Counted from the first letter of the stretch, positions 20,810 to 32,746 are shown. The stretch is DNA of 64,000 nucleotides from Flaccisagitta enflata (GCA_965153355.1 OZ231127.1:91698001-91762000), one strand, 5' to 3'. Notes: a model not told the origin generated them from the sequence alone. Numbers and translations: made by a program.

Positions 20810-20965
20810 TGTGGTTCATAGCTTGAACACATATTCATTAATTTCAACTGACCCATGAGGGAGTGAGCAAAGTGAGTAAGTGAGCAAGCTTGCGAACAAA
20901 GCCTAGCAAAACAGAGCGCTGCGGAGCAAGTGAGCGGAGTGAGTGGTGCGAGCGAACAGACAAAG
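20810..20965 (-). mobile_element. S-family element copy
   Basis: On the minus strand it reads CACTCCCTCATGGGTCAGTT and ATGAATATGTGTTCAAGC, shared with 60551-60857. GAGTGAGCGGAGTGAG-type units fill its GC-rich half. It ends about 55 bp from the 21019-21129 frame. Confidence 0.55.
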
Positions 20966-21018
20966 CGAACAACTGAGTGGCTTATTCAAAACGGGATTGT
21001 CTCGTGTAGAAACAAGAC

Positions 21019-21129
21019 CTGTGAAAGTGTTAACCCGTCGCAAATCTTCATCAATGGCATCATCATGGCGTAGAATATCTCACCAACTCCAATCAGCGTT
21101 ATGCCCCACAAAAGATGAATCCGATTCAT
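21019..21129 (-). CDS. exon-like frame for one transporter helix
   Basis: A 37-codon frame starting MNRIHLLWGITLIGVGEIFY and continuing AMMMPLMKICDGLTLSQ up to a possible donor CAG/GTCTTG. LWG at the start of a helix and the DGLTLSQ loop resemble helix 1 of EamA proteins (L-W-G...G-L/T-P). It could be an alternative first exon of the gene at 5-14.6 kb or a remnant of a paralogue. Its end phase (0) does not fit the 11604-11721 exon. Confidence 0.4.
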
Positions 21130-21463
21130 TTCTTTTGTTTTCGTTTTTTTTTGTATATGTAATAATTTATCGTTTTTCTGTTCTGTAAAATTCAAAATTG
21201 TGCAGTGCATACAACAGTGAGATGAAATCCACGGCGTTTGCTTCCTCTGGGGTTGCGAGGGGGGGGGGGGTTGTGCGGCATTGCAAAGGGTTGCCTATGG
21301 ATTGAGGCGATTGTTTTAGTGTGGTATAGTACTGTTGCTTTTGTTTATTAACTAGTTGGTTTTTTTAAACAATGCGAATTCCAAGTAAGTTGAGCAACCC
21401 CCAGTAATCTGAACTACTCCAAGTTACCTCAAGTGACCCCGAGCAACCCCGAAAAACCCGTGC

Positions 21464-22960
21464 GTGGAATCAAATAAATTGCTGAGTGACGCTCAACACG
21501 GCTTTAGAGCAAAACGGTTGCCGCAAACAAATTCGATCAAGTTTATCAATGAAATCCAGGCTTGTATATTCTTGAGTTTCCCCCCCCCCCCTGGTGGGGG
21601 GGGGGAAATCAAAGGGTCTGAAAATGGGGTAGGAAATGAAAGGGGGAAAAAGAGAAAAAAAGGAAATTTGGGGAAAATATAACTTTTTACAGTACCAAAT
21701 CATTAAACTCAATTAGTAAAACACAATTTAACACTATTTAAACCTTAACCACATAGTTTTATTGCTGTATGGGGAAGAAAATCATGGATATAAACACGCG
21801 ACGCGACCCGTCGCGGGGAAGAAAATCAAAGGCAGGGGGGGGGGGGAAAATCAAAAGCGACTCAAGAATATACACCCCTGATGAAATCACAAAGTGGATG
21901 GATGATAAGGTCTGCCATAAGATACTCATGGTGAAATTGGAAGCGATGGGAGTGTCTGGGAAAGTGAAAGAATGGCTGAAGGACTGGCTGAGTGGTAGAA
22001 AACAGCTAGTGCGAATTGAGGGAGAATTTTCGGAATGGATTGCAGTGTTGAGCAGCGTGGCTCAGGGATCGGTGCTCGGTGGTATTCTATTTGTCATTTA
22101 TATAAATGACATTCGCGATGTGGTACTTGATGCTCTCATACGGATGTTTGCAGACAACACGAAGGTGGCGCTCAAAATTGAAAATGCGGCGTACGGTCAG
22201 AAGTTGCAACGGATAATAAACAATCTTGTGGAATGGGCTGAAAAGGTGGGCAATGAGCATCAACACCGCAAAATGCAAGATCCTACACTTTGGTAGAAAT
22301 AACCCCAGATATAAATATGTGATGAATGGTGAAAAAATTGCGCAGGAGGAAGAGGAAAAGGACTTGGGAGTCTGGGTCGACACAACGCTGAAACCAAGCA
22401 AGCAGTGTTCAGTGGCGGCAATAGCGGCAAACTTTGCATTAAGACAAATGCAAAGGGCGTTTCATAACCGGAGAAAATAGACACTGGGCCCGATTTACAA
22501 ACCGTTTATAAGGCCCAAGCTCGAGTTCTCGGTGGCGGCATGGAACCCATGGATGGAAGAGGACAGGAAGGCTTTGGAGAGAGTGCCAGAAAGGATGGCG
22601 CGGCTGCTCTCAGACGCATAGGGAAATTCGTATGAAGAGAAGCTGAACGACATTTGGCTGACGATACTTGTAAAAAGAGGGGAAAGAGGTGGCCTTAAGA
22701 GGTGAATGGGTTCAACTGGGTAAACAAAGATGAGTGGTTTGGGATAGAATCGGACGACCAAAGACCAACGCGACGGAATGTAGTGATCGATGAATGCGGT
22801 GAAACTTGGAGAAAAAACGTTCTTTTCTAAGGATGGAAATGGCTTGGCTTGAAATAAGGAAACATTGTTTCAATGTTTGTGCGGCAAAAACGTGGAATGA
22901 GATCCTCAATGGAGTGCGGGAAAAAAAGACTGTCAGTAGGGAAGTCAACTTGGGTTGGTT
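21464..22960 (+). pseudogene. dead non-LTR reverse transcriptase
   Basis: Recognisable blocks are LSDAQHGFR, KVKEWLKDWLSGRKQLVRIE, EFSEWIAVLSSVAQGSVLGG, ILFVIYINDI and MFADNTKVALKI. After a frameshift near 22245 come MSINTAKCKILHFGR and KDLGVWVDTTLKPSKQ, then AAWNPWMEEDRKAL. The segment that should carry the first catalytic Asp is deleted (DKVCHKIL follows directly), and the FADD motif reads FADN. The usual S-G-V-P-Q-G-S reads SSVAQGS. Stop codons follow 22480. It cannot encode an active enzyme. Confidence 0.88.
21557..21880. mobile_element. hAT-type MITE, copy 1, perfect 8-bp target duplication
   Basis: 324 bp with ends CAGGCTTGTATATTCTTGAG and, on the reverse strand, CAGGGGTGTATATTCTTGAG. 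ATGAAATC flanks it at 21549-21556 and 21881-21888. C-run/G-run pairs lie inside both ends. A second copy is at 51472-51769. Confidence 0.92.
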
Positions 22961-23001
22961 CCTCGAAAGACGAAAGTGCGAGAGAAAAGGCTATGTCAGA
23001 A

Positions 23002-23218
23002 TTTTTAGTCGCGTGCTACGCGACTCTACACCCCGCTATGTCGGTCCGTTGGTCGGTCGGTCGGTCGGTCGGTCGGTCGGTCGGTCCCCTTTTTACTTTT
23101 TTGGCGTTTTTGAGCTTTTTGAGCATATGGCTCCTGCCCAGATGACCCAGTGATCTTCTCCAGCACTGCTCCTGCCCACCCGCACGCGACTAGGGTAGCC
23201 GTGTATCCGGCCTTGTTT
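23002..23218 (+). mobile_element. palindrome element H12 (GTCGCGTGC type), complete
   Basis: TTTTTAGTCGCGTGCTACGC, then CTACACCCCGCTATGTC and nine GGTC units. The interior TTTTTGGCGTTTTTGAGC and two CTGCTCCTGCCCA-like boxes follow. GCACGCGACT (23182-23191) is the reverse complement of AGTCGCGTGC (23007-23016). The end is GTGTATCCGGCCTTGTTT. Confidence 0.88.
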
Positions 23219-23591
23219 CCATGCATATAAATAGATCCCAAGCAACAAATATAGAAGAATATTGTCCAAATGCAATGAATTTCATTCATTTTTGGCAAAA
23301 ATCATGTCTGGGTGATTTTTTTTCTTCAAAAAAATTGTGTAAATAATCAAAGAAATAAGGAAGCTTAGAAGAAAGGGTTATCATGGCTCAACTTGGGCAA
23401 TGTAAGGTAATGTAAGCTGCATGTTTTATTCCAATTCATATCTGTTTTCGTTTTTAGTCCATGACAACGCGCGTTGACGCGATAAAAAAAAAGATACAGC
23501 ATATGATTTCACAAAAGTTGTAACTAATGAAAAATGACACTCTCTTTGATTGTTCCGTTTCTTGGACGTCTCGTAGCGCGCATCTTATACC

Positions 23592-23736
23592 TTTTCCAGG
23601 TGCAAAAAAGCACCTCTTACCTCCTTAACTGGCTGGGTAGGTCGGTTGGTTGGTCGGTCAGATGGTTGGTTGGTCGGTAACACATTCGTTTGACAATCCA
23701 CATGTCGCACCCTTTTGGCCTACTTGGCCTTGTTTT
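23592..23736 (+). mobile_element. palindrome element H13 (GGTGC subfamily)
   Basis: The hairpin GGTGCAAAAAAGCACC is followed by CTCTTACC, GGTT/GGTC units and AACACATTCGTTTG. The far motif CATGTCGCACCC and the GGCCTTGTTT end close it. It belongs with 29010-29144. Confidence 0.75.
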
Positions 23737-24111
23737 TTTCTTTATCATGGCTGAAATAGTCAAGAATTTGTCAAATTTTTATGTCATCTCCTATGGCGCG
23801 TTGCAGACGTGGTTAGAGAGCTAATGTCATTTGCAAGATGACATTTACTTCGAGGTATTATTTGATAGTGTAGGGAAGTCAACATTGGTTGATCTCTTAG
23901 AAAATTGATCGAAAAAGGAATAGGAATAGGAATAGGAATTCAGGCGATAAAAAAGCTAAATTTTTTTCCATCAGAGTGAAATCTAGTCATTTATAACCAA
24001 TACTGTCCTTGGGTTAAAACGTTTTTTTCAAAAAAATTGAGCGACAAATGTCAGTGTTAAAGAAGCCTAGAAAATAGGGTTGTCATGGCCAAAGCAGGCC
24101 GCGACGCGTTA

Positions 24112-24440
24112 AGTCACGGTGCACACGAAGGGGCAATTTTCATAGTCAAATGATATTAAAAAGAAAAGAATTGAAATGATTAATTTATGATTTTTTTAAA
24201 GAATATTGTATCTCAGTTCATAATATCCATTTATTTGCATTGGATATCAAAACACAATCATATCAATACAAAATTGGTATAAAAGATTGAGAAAATGAAA
24301 GAAAAATTAATTCTTATTCCTTGATATATTACAGGTGAAAATCTTAATCTGTCTCTGAACGCAAATATTTGCATTTTTAAGAACTTGTTTTTTTTTCATA
24401 TACACATATAAAGAAACCGCCATGTTATTAGAAATGCAAG
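24112..24440. repeat. element G, left part
   Basis: Starts CACGGTGCACACGAAGGGGC and includes CTTAATCTGTCTCTGAACGC at 24342, as in the 13580 copy. It is cut by the palindrome element beginning at 24441. Confidence 0.55.
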
Positions 24441-24530
24441 TTTTTAGTCGCGTGCTACGCAACTCTATGACCCGCTATGTTGGTCGGTAGGTCAGTCCAT
24501 CCATCACACAGTGCTGCCTATCTGTTATTC
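24441..24530 (+). mobile_element. palindrome element H14, 5' part only
   Basis: TTTTTAGTCGCGTGCTACGC, then AACTCTATGACCCGCTATGT and a GGTC unit. No far end is visible. Confidence 0.6.
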
Positions 24531-25189
24531 TGCGCGCATCTAGGGTTTTTTTGGCTAAAATATGACCATCGCCAATATGACTTAAAAGTCGTCTACAAAC
24601 AAATATATATCCCTGGAGCAAGTTTCAACCAATTCTAGTTCAAGAAAGCTGTTTATTTACTCGTAGAGTTAGTAAGAAGTGAGCCAGTTCTGAAAAATAC
24701 CCAAAAATTGAAAAAAATTCTGTGGAATCTTTGATGCCACTTTTTTTACAGGAAGAATGTCAGGAAGTATTGACAAAAACTTTTTTCAGGGGTTCCTGTT
24801 CCTAATAGATAAAAAAAAAAAGTCATGACGAGATTGAAAACAGTTTTATTAAAGAGAGAATTTCCTAAAAAAGGTGCAACCTAATTTGTATAGGAAAATA
24901 AACTGGACTTGTTAAAAAATTGCACGGCTTTGCACGGCTCAAAACCTATGAAAAAGTAAGCTCTGATGTCTCCTGGTTATGGCCATATACCTCTCATGAT
25001 GTGCAGCGGGGTGGAAGTTAGCTTTTTTTGACCAAAAGTATGATACCTCAATGAAAATGTGAAAAAGAGATAGAGATAGCTACATATAAAATGAAGGGAA
25101 AAGAGAGAGAGAGAATGGAAAAGCGCAGTTTGATAGCCTTGATGGATGCGTCTATCCATGAACAAATAGCAGTCTGTTTAACTATCTTG

Positions 25190-25285
25190 CATCTATGTGT
25201 CTGTCTGTCTGTCTTTTTGTCGGTCTTTGCTATACTGTCAGTCTGTCTGTCTGTCTGTCTGTCTGTGTGTTTGCGTATTTGTCTG
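25190..25285. repeat. (CTGT)n microsatellite
   Basis: Interrupted GTCT tetramers, no coding value. Confidence 0.9.
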
Positions 25286-25396
25286 TCTGTCATTAACATA
25301 AGGTCTCAAAAATTTTTTTGCTGCTGAGGCAGTATCTATCTTCTTGTTTCGTGTTTCTTTTCTTTCATTTTTCTTCTTTTTCTTTTTCTGGTTCTT

Positions 25397-25855
25397 ATTT
25401 TTAGTCGCGTGAAAGCGACTCTAGAAGCCGCTGTGTCGGTCGGTCGGTCGGTCACGTAACTTTTTTGAAATATGGCTCTAATCTTCATTTTAAAGGTACT
25501 TTAGGGTACTTAAGGGTACTTTAGGGTAATTCAAGGTACATTCAAGGCACATTAGGTACATTAGGTACATTAGTCACTTAAGTCACCCCTTAAGTCACTT
25601 AAGTCACTTAAGTCACTTAAGTCGCTTAAGTCGCTTAAGTCACCTCTTAAGTCACCTCTTAAGTTACTTAAGGGTACTTTAGCGTACTTTAGGTACTTTA
25701 GGGTACTTTAGGGTACTTTAGGGTACTTCAGGGTACTTTAGGTATAAAGATAGATATTTTTAGGTAATTATTAGTAATTATGTAATTACCTTGATTACCT
25801 TAATTACCTTTATTACCTTTATTACCACGCGACTAAGGTTTGTTGACCTTGTTTT
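25397..25855 (+). mobile_element. palindrome element H15 with decamer and nonamer arrays
   Basis: The start is TTTTTAGTCGCGTGAAAGCG and a GGTC run. The interior holds GGGTACTTTA decamers on both sides of a TAAGTCACT nonamer block (25563-25680) and ends in ATTACCTTT units. The far end is CACGCGACTAAGG then TTGACCTTGTTTTT. Confidence 0.8.
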
Positions 25856-25951
25856 TCGTTTTCTTTTATTTTTTTTTCTCTAAACAGGTTATTGTCATAA
25901 TGGTTGATTGTAAGTAACCCTCCTTCAACTCCCATCTTTCTGTATCATTTG

Positions 25952-25971
25952 CCCTCTCTCTCTTCCTCTCT

Positions 25972-26031
<60 letters not shown>
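25952..26031. repeat. (CT)n microsatellite
   Basis: An 80-bp CT run, interrupted at its start. Confidence 0.95.
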
Positions 26032-26033
<2 letters not shown>

Positions 26034-26267
26034 GCGTTGAGTTTGACCATTTTCTCTTAAAACATGAACAAGAAAAAGAAAAACATGACATATGCTAAGG
26101 TTTCTTACATTTTGCACCTTTCTCTTTCTACATCTTCCCCTAAAAAAAAGTTATCTCCTTCTGCTTCTTCTACGGCCTGTCCTTCTCATTTGCCTTCTTT
26201 TTCTTCTTATCTTGTATCCTCATCCTTATCTTTCCTATAGTTTTTCTTTTTTTACAATACAACTGAT

Positions 26268-26356
<89 letters not shown>
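26268..26356. repeat. (TTG)n microsatellite
   Basis: About 30 TTG triplets. Poly-Leu and poly-Asn frames across it are artefacts. Confidence 0.97.
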
Positions 26357-26357
<1 letters not shown>

Positions 26358-26654
26358 ATTGCTTTTGTTGTTATTGGTGTTTGTCATCTTCCAAGTCACT
26401 TTGTCCTCACTGGCTGATAGAATGAGCCCACGCGCTGTTTCACCGAATTGCCATTTCTTTATCTCATAAGGCAAATATTAGTTTTTGCAAAAGTACATCC
26501 TTATAAACACTCTATGAAAACAATTCATAACATTTTCTATGTATATAAGTGCAAAGTTCATCAGTGGTTTGTTCATTACTTTATTTTCTTTCAATGCAAT
26601 GAACAATCTCCCAAAATGCCTCATGCGTCAAAAATAACAGATTGACAGCACTGT

Positions 26655-26808
26655 GCATCGGTCTGTCGGTCGGTCGCCGTCAGTTTTTTTCAGCTTTTAC
26701 TAGCGGTTTTTGCATTGGTGCTCCTGCCCAATCACTTGAATAGCCTTTTTTATCACTGCCCCTGCCTACCCGCACGCTACTTTGGTAGCCGTGTTTACAG
26801 CCTTGTTA
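26655..26808 (+). mobile_element. palindrome element H16, palindrome lost
   Basis: GGTC units, then GGTGCTCCTGCCCAATCAC and CACTGCCCCTGCCTACCCG. The far end is GCACGCTACTTTGGTAGCCG and GCCTTGTT. The left 30 bases with the hairpin are missing. Confidence 0.7.
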
Positions 26809-26811
26809 CAT

Positions 26812-26882
26812 TCAGAGACAGATGAAGAATTTTGTGCAAAATGACTTTCAAATTTGCTGCTCGTGTGCACCGCGACCTAAGG
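26812..26882. repeat. element G, right arm
   Basis: CATTCAGAGACAGATGAAG and AAATTTGCTGCTCGTGTGCA, then CCGCGACC, pair with the left end at 24112. It abuts the H16 end. Confidence 0.5.
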
Positions 26883-27104
26883 CAAGTTACGCCTTGTAGC
26901 TCCTAAGCCTGGTGATTTTATATCTGTTTTTGTTTCTATTCCACGACGACGCCCTCAGACACCTTAAAAAAAAAAAATGACTACCAGATGGTCCCAAATC
27001 AACAAGATATTCTTGTTTCAAATGTTTTGTGAGCTGTCAAGAAGAATCAAAGCAAAGGCAAAAGTAACAAGACTCTGAAATCAAAGCACCAAACACAAAT
27101 GCCA

Positions 27105-27682
<578 letters not shown>

Positions 27683-28449
27683 GAGGAGAGACAATCAGCA
27701 TCAGTGTAGTCGTCATTCAATTCCACGTGCTTGTCATAAGAATTTGGGCCTTTTCCCATCATTTGTCAGCATTGCTGTTAAAGTGTTAAGTGCCTTTTTT
27801 TTTCTATCAAAATGGGCACTTTACCTTTTTCCCCAATATAAACAATATATTTGGTCCTTTTTGGCTTACCTTGTCCATTGATTATCTCCTGAAGAATGTG
27901 ACGGTGATCGAGAAAAATTGGCAAAAACAATCAATAGGGTTATTTTACAAGTTTTTAGTCACAACGACATAAAATACAAAAAAATGCGTGTTACGAGGTA
28001 TCAAATGAAAGCCCATGCAATACTGCATCGACTCATGCCAGTCATTAGGAATATGGAGAAAAGTTTTTTTTTCGTTTACATTGCTAAACTGTGAACGGTT
28101 TTGAAAATGTATACGATAAATGGATAAGTGAATCACAACAAGAGGAGTAGTAGAAACCTTCGAATGGACAATGAGAAGAGAGGGAGAAGGGGAAAATTTA
28201 CTACGAAAATATCAGAGCGCTAACGAGGACCCCGCAATGCAATGCAATGCGAGTTCGCCTAAGGGTGCTAAGATCTTACCTTACCTTTTCTAACATAAAC
28301 ATCAATTGGTGTTCATTAAATTCGTTGAGGCATAAAGATTCTTCGGTTCTCTCAGTTAAACAAGCCCAAGAAGGCAACAGTCGCGTGCGTCTGGAAATGA
28401 CAAACAAAAGAGTAAAAACATGTTAAAATGTAAAATATGGTAAAAAAGG

Positions 28450-29009
28450 TACACCGTCTTCGGATCGGACTGTGAAATGCAAAACCTCTATAGCTCCTAA
28501 ACCACTAGGAAAAAAGTCAGGAAATTTTCAGTGAATATTGGTAACATGTGACGGTTTTTTCATGTCAAAGCTCAGAGCATATTATAGAAAAGGTGAGGGG
28601 AAAACAAAATATTGAATGAACATCCATTTTTTAAGCAAAATAGCTTTTTTTACCTGTTTTTTTCGGAAGGTGCTGTTTTTCTCTCAGAATATGCAGCAAA
28701 TAGATAAAACATAAGTTAACATCTGTCATCAAAAATAAATCCTAGAGTTTTTGTTGAAATGCAAAGCAATTTCAAGCAGATAAAGACAACTCTTATCTAA
28801 AGAAATGGGGAAAAATTGATTCTAATTGAAAATAGGTTTTCCTTCAAAATTTTGTTTTCCCCTCACCTTTTCTATATTATGATCTGAGCTTCGACATGCA
28901 AAAACCGTCACATGTTACCAATATTCACTGAAAATTTCATAATTTTTTTCCTAGCGGTTTAGGAGCTATAAAGGTTTTGCATTTCACAGTCCAATCCGAA
29001 GACAGTGTA
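28450..29009. mobile_element. TA-flanked foldback MITE, 560 bp
   Basis: The ends TACACCGTCTTCGGATCGGA and TACACTGTCTTCGGATTGGA are inverted. About 140 bp of each end pairs, including CAAAACCTCTATAGCTCCTA and ATTGGTAACATGTGACGG. TA lies at 28450-28451 and 29008-29009. Confidence 0.85.
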
Positions 29010-29144
29010 AACAAGGCTATGTAGACCAATAAGGTGCGACATGTGGATCGTCGAACGAATGCGCTACCGACAGACAGACAGACAGACCGACCGACCGACC
29101 GACGGACACAGCCAGTTATAGAGGTGCTTTGTCGCACCTAAAAA
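29010..29144 (-). mobile_element. palindrome element H18 (GGTGCGAC subfamily), complete
   Basis: Starts AACAAGGCTATGTAG. GGTGCGAC (29033-29040) matches GTCGCACC (29131-29138) in reverse. CAGA and GACC units precede the hairpin GGTGCTTTGTCGCACC and TAAAAA. Confidence 0.85.
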
Positions 29145-29863
29145 TGTTAAAAGATATTAAAAAATGTTAAAAAATGTTGAAAAATGTTAAAAATTGTAAA
29201 AAATTGGGAGAAAAAATTCAAAAATGTTAAAAAAAGGTAAAATGTCAAAAGATGCTAAAGAATGTTAAAAAATGTTAAAAATGTTAAAGAATATCAAATA
29301 TGTTAAAAGATGTTAAAAAGTGTTAAAAACGTTCAAAATTTAGAAATGTTACCAACGGATAGACCAACGGTCCAACGGACCAACCGACAGAGCAAGGCAA
29401 GGTGTAGACTCACGTGCACTAGACTAAAAGTTGACTACGCAACTTGGATTCGTTGATGCCCTGCTGCTCGATACTGAGTGTGCAGAGCGAACGTAAAACG
29501 CTCACTAGAAGATCTTAATCCTTTATTTTCTTACTTAACGTTGAGCCGCTGGGTGCCGCTGGGATCGGAGCTGCCTCTACCGGCTCCACTATCTAATAAG
29601 CAACGTTTTCTAGCTGGCTGTGGTGTCAACAAGAAAATCTCATCAGGTTTGAAGACACCACTTTTAACAATGGAAATTTTCTCACTGGCTCTAAAAAGTT
29701 GGTGCCGTCAAGAAAACAAACTTCAAATTATCATTATGCCCCAGCGTTGTAAACGTTGTCTATCCTGCCCCGATTCCTCCCTGTCATGTCATGCTAGTCA
29801 TTTTTTAAAGCGACGGAAGGAAAATATTTTTTACCCGGCTCTTTTTCTTTCTGATCACATTCT

Positions 29864-30119
29864 TTTTAGTTGCGGACACGCAACTCTATAAGAGGCTTTG
29901 TCCATCCGTCGGTCAGTTGGTTGGTCGGTTGGTTGGTCGGTTGGTTGGTCGGTCGGTCTATAGAGGTGATCGAGTCAAAACGTGCATAACGTCAAAACGT
30001 GCATAACGTCAAAACGTCAAAACGTGGTCGGTCGGTCTATAGAGGTGATCGAGTCAAAACGTGCATATCCGCCCCTGGCCACCCGTCCGCAACTGGTGGC
30101 CGTGTATCCGGCCTTGTTT
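29864..30119 (+). mobile_element. palindrome element H19 (GTTGCGGAC type), complete
   Basis: AGTTGCGGACACGCAACT at the start. AGTTGCGGAC (29868-29877) is the reverse complement of GTCCGCAACT (30085-30094). The interior has an internal duplication of a segment with GGTCTATAGAGGTGATCGAG. It ends GTGTATCCGGCCTTGTTT. Confidence 0.88.
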
Positions 30120-30202
30120 ACCAGAGTTTTCCCTTTGACACTTGAGCAATAAGCATTTTTTCCTTGGCTCTGTTTAGTGGCTTTGTTGCGACAAGAATTA
30201 AC

Positions 30203-30259
<57 letters not shown>

Positions 30260-30264
30260 GAGAG

Positions 30265-30348
<84 letters not shown>
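30203..30348. repeat. (CAA)n joined to (GA)n
   Basis: About 19 ACA triplets pass through AGAGACAAG into 80 bp of GA. Confidence 0.97.
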
Positions 30349-30352
<4 letters not shown>

Positions 30353-30624
30353 ACAGGGTGTCATACAATACTTCATTTTCTTTTTGGCTCATCTCACTAC
30401 TGAAATTACAATTTAAACATGATTGCCAAATATGGGCATTTGTAGTTCTCATAAGATTAATTGACCAATAGAAAACACCTTGCTGACAATTTGCTTTGCT
30501 ATTGGGTACCACTGCCGTCTAGACATTCTCACTTGTTATCTGGTTTCTTATTGGCTCAAAATGAAGAGGAGTGATCTTGGAATCTTATATAAGACCAAAA
30601 AAATCAATATCCCTGGGGTGGGGT

Positions 30625-31775
30625 AAACTGCTGATGTTGCTTGAGTGGATAACAACCAGCCATTATTGACTTGAGCCTCAAATAAAACTTTTCAAAGGAA
30701 TTTTCTAGTAGGCTTATGAAATGCATCCGCATTTAGGGCTGTCACAATTAAGTCAAAAGCTGTTTTGGCCTCAGTAAGTAACACACTCTTTTCAAGTATA
30801 GTAAAATATGGAGCCACCAGGAAAACTATCCATCATGCAGTATTGAGCCATATGGAAAACTTTATAGTGTTTAATAATAAGCCGCCTGGAAAGCATTCTA
30901 TTGTGCCAATTGGAAAATGAATGAAACTATTTTCTATTTGGTTCTACCTGGCCGACATATGAAAGTTTTACTCTGAGAGAGGTTTCTTATTTAAGGTCTA
31001 CCTCTGAGGTAGAACAGCAAAATGAGCAGCAAGTTCTGAGAAGATTATCAAGCCATTAGGAAAACTACTTCAATGAGCCTATTAGAAAAATGAATGAAAC
31101 TATTTTCCATGTGGCTCAAATTGGCTTATACTTTAAAGTCTGACTCTAGGAGAGAATGCTTTTCTGAGATGTACCTCTGGTAGCACCCTTATTTCAAGGG
31201 AAGTACAAGAATGAGCCACCTAGAAAACTTCATATTATGCAATATTGAGCCACCTAGAAAACTTCATATTGTGCAATATTGAGCCACCTGGAAAGCATTC
31301 TATTGTGCCAATAAGAAAATGAATGAAACTATTTTCCATGTGGCTCTACCCGGCCAATACATAAATGTCTGACCCTGAGAAAGATTGCTAATCTGAGGTG
31401 TATCTCTGTAAGAGATTAGCAATCTGAGCAGTTAGCTCTGAGGAGGTCAATATATATTGATTGATACAGAGCCACCAGGAAAACCATTTCTATAAGCCTT
31501 GTAGAAATCACATTTTTCAGGTGGCTCAGTGGTTAAAATATGCAGTGAATTAGCTGCTTCTCTGCAGATATCACCATGGAGTTGGGTGGCAAAGCATGGT
31601 GGTGTGGGTTTAGAATGCACTATGGATGTGGTTGACTGCTGTTGTTGCCTTAGTAGATAACTGCCAGCTATCTTTTACTTAAGAAAACAATTGAGCCTCT
31701 TAGAAAACTTTTCAAGAATCATTTCAAGTAGGCTCATAAAATGCACCCGCATTTAGGGCTGCGACATTAAAGTTA
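30625..31775 (+). repeat. complex direct repeat with GAGCCACC modules
   Basis: A 140-bp segment with AATGCATCCGCATTTAGGGC at 30721 returns as AATGCACCCGCATTTAGGGC at 31740. Between them three to four units of about 250 bp contain GAGCCACCTGGAAAGC, GAATGAAACTATTTTCCAT and CTCTGAG motifs. No protein frame survives the units. Confidence 0.7.
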
Positions 31776-32195
31776 ACAAGGGCCAGGGTACGACAAAGTG
31801 CCCAAGCACGCAAGCATTGCTTGTAGGCAGCTAAAAGGTTTTGTAGGCAAGGCGACTAGAAACAAAATAAAGAAAAAAGAACATAAAGAAAAACCTAAAA
31901 ATTTAAAAGATTTGTGTTATGATATATAGAGTTTACCTATACGCTTTTTTATACGCCACCTCTACCGGAAGTGGCAGATGAGACGCAAAAACGTATTTGG
32001 CGCTAAAATGAGTTTCCCATTGGCGGTTTTCAGGTTTTTCACTTGGCAGTGAAGGAGTAGAAGATTTAGGGAATTCATAGTGGATTTTCTGTGATCATTT
32101 TGAAAATTTAGTGAAAATTTTTTAGAATTTTCAGATTATTTTCATTTCTTATTACCATTTATTTTTGTTATTTTTATCAGTTTTTATGTATCATT

Positions 32196-32400
32196 ATTCA
32201 CTTTTCATTTTTCACTTTTCACTTTTCACTTTTCACTTTTCACTTTTCACTTTTTACTTTTTACTTTTTACTTTTTACTTTTTACTTTTTATTTTTTACT
32301 TTTTACTTTTTACTTTTTACTTTTTACTTTACTTTTTTTTTACTTTTTACTTTTTACTTTTCACTTTTCATTTGTTTTTTTTTCATTTTTCAATTTTTAT
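32196..32400. repeat. TTTTCAC/TTTTTAC heptamer array
   Basis: About 25 units of a 7-bp repeat changing from TTTTCAC to TTTTTAC and back. The Phe/Thr/Leu frame over it is an artefact. Confidence 0.9.
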
Positions 32401-32741
32401 TCTTATGTTTCATTTGTTACTTTTTACTACATTTTTTTTTAATGTACCATACTTTTATTAATTCTGTTGTCACTTTTTTCATCTTTTTCATTTATATTTA
32501 ATGTTTTTTACTCTTATTTTGCTAATCAAATTCTTTATAATTATCTAATTCATTATATTTTATAGTTATATATATTTCACCAGTATAATAGTTTTGATAA
32601 AACAGAAAATAAAGTAAAATAAATGATCGGTGATTCACCCTCATGCTGATATCAAGATTGTATCAATGTATCGTTCCAATAGAAAGGCTGAAATGAGTCC
32701 AGAATCAAGTTCTTCTTGACTATGTCTGTTAGCGAGTCTCT

Positions 32742-32746
32742 GTCTG

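Larger units (their letters stand above)
21464..22990 (+). mobile_element. 5'-truncated CR1/L2-like LINE fragment
   Basis: Reverse-transcriptase homology begins abruptly within the finger region (LLSDAQHGFRAKRLPQTNSI) and runs to a decayed C-terminal segment with NVCAAKTWNEI. Truncation of the 5' part is usual for target-primed LINE copies. It is interrupted by the hAT MITE at 21557-21880 and is followed directly by palindrome element H12. Confidence 0.85.
28357..29429 (-). mobile_element. palindrome element H17 containing two later insertions
   Basis: The left end is AACAAGCCCAAGAAGGCAAC then AGTCGCGTGCGTCTGG, identical in layout to the far end of H10. The right end has GCAAGGTGTAGACTCACG and a decayed palindrome with TAAAA. 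Its decamer array (unit near GTTAAAAAAT) is split by 28450-29009 and 29010-29144. Confidence 0.65.
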
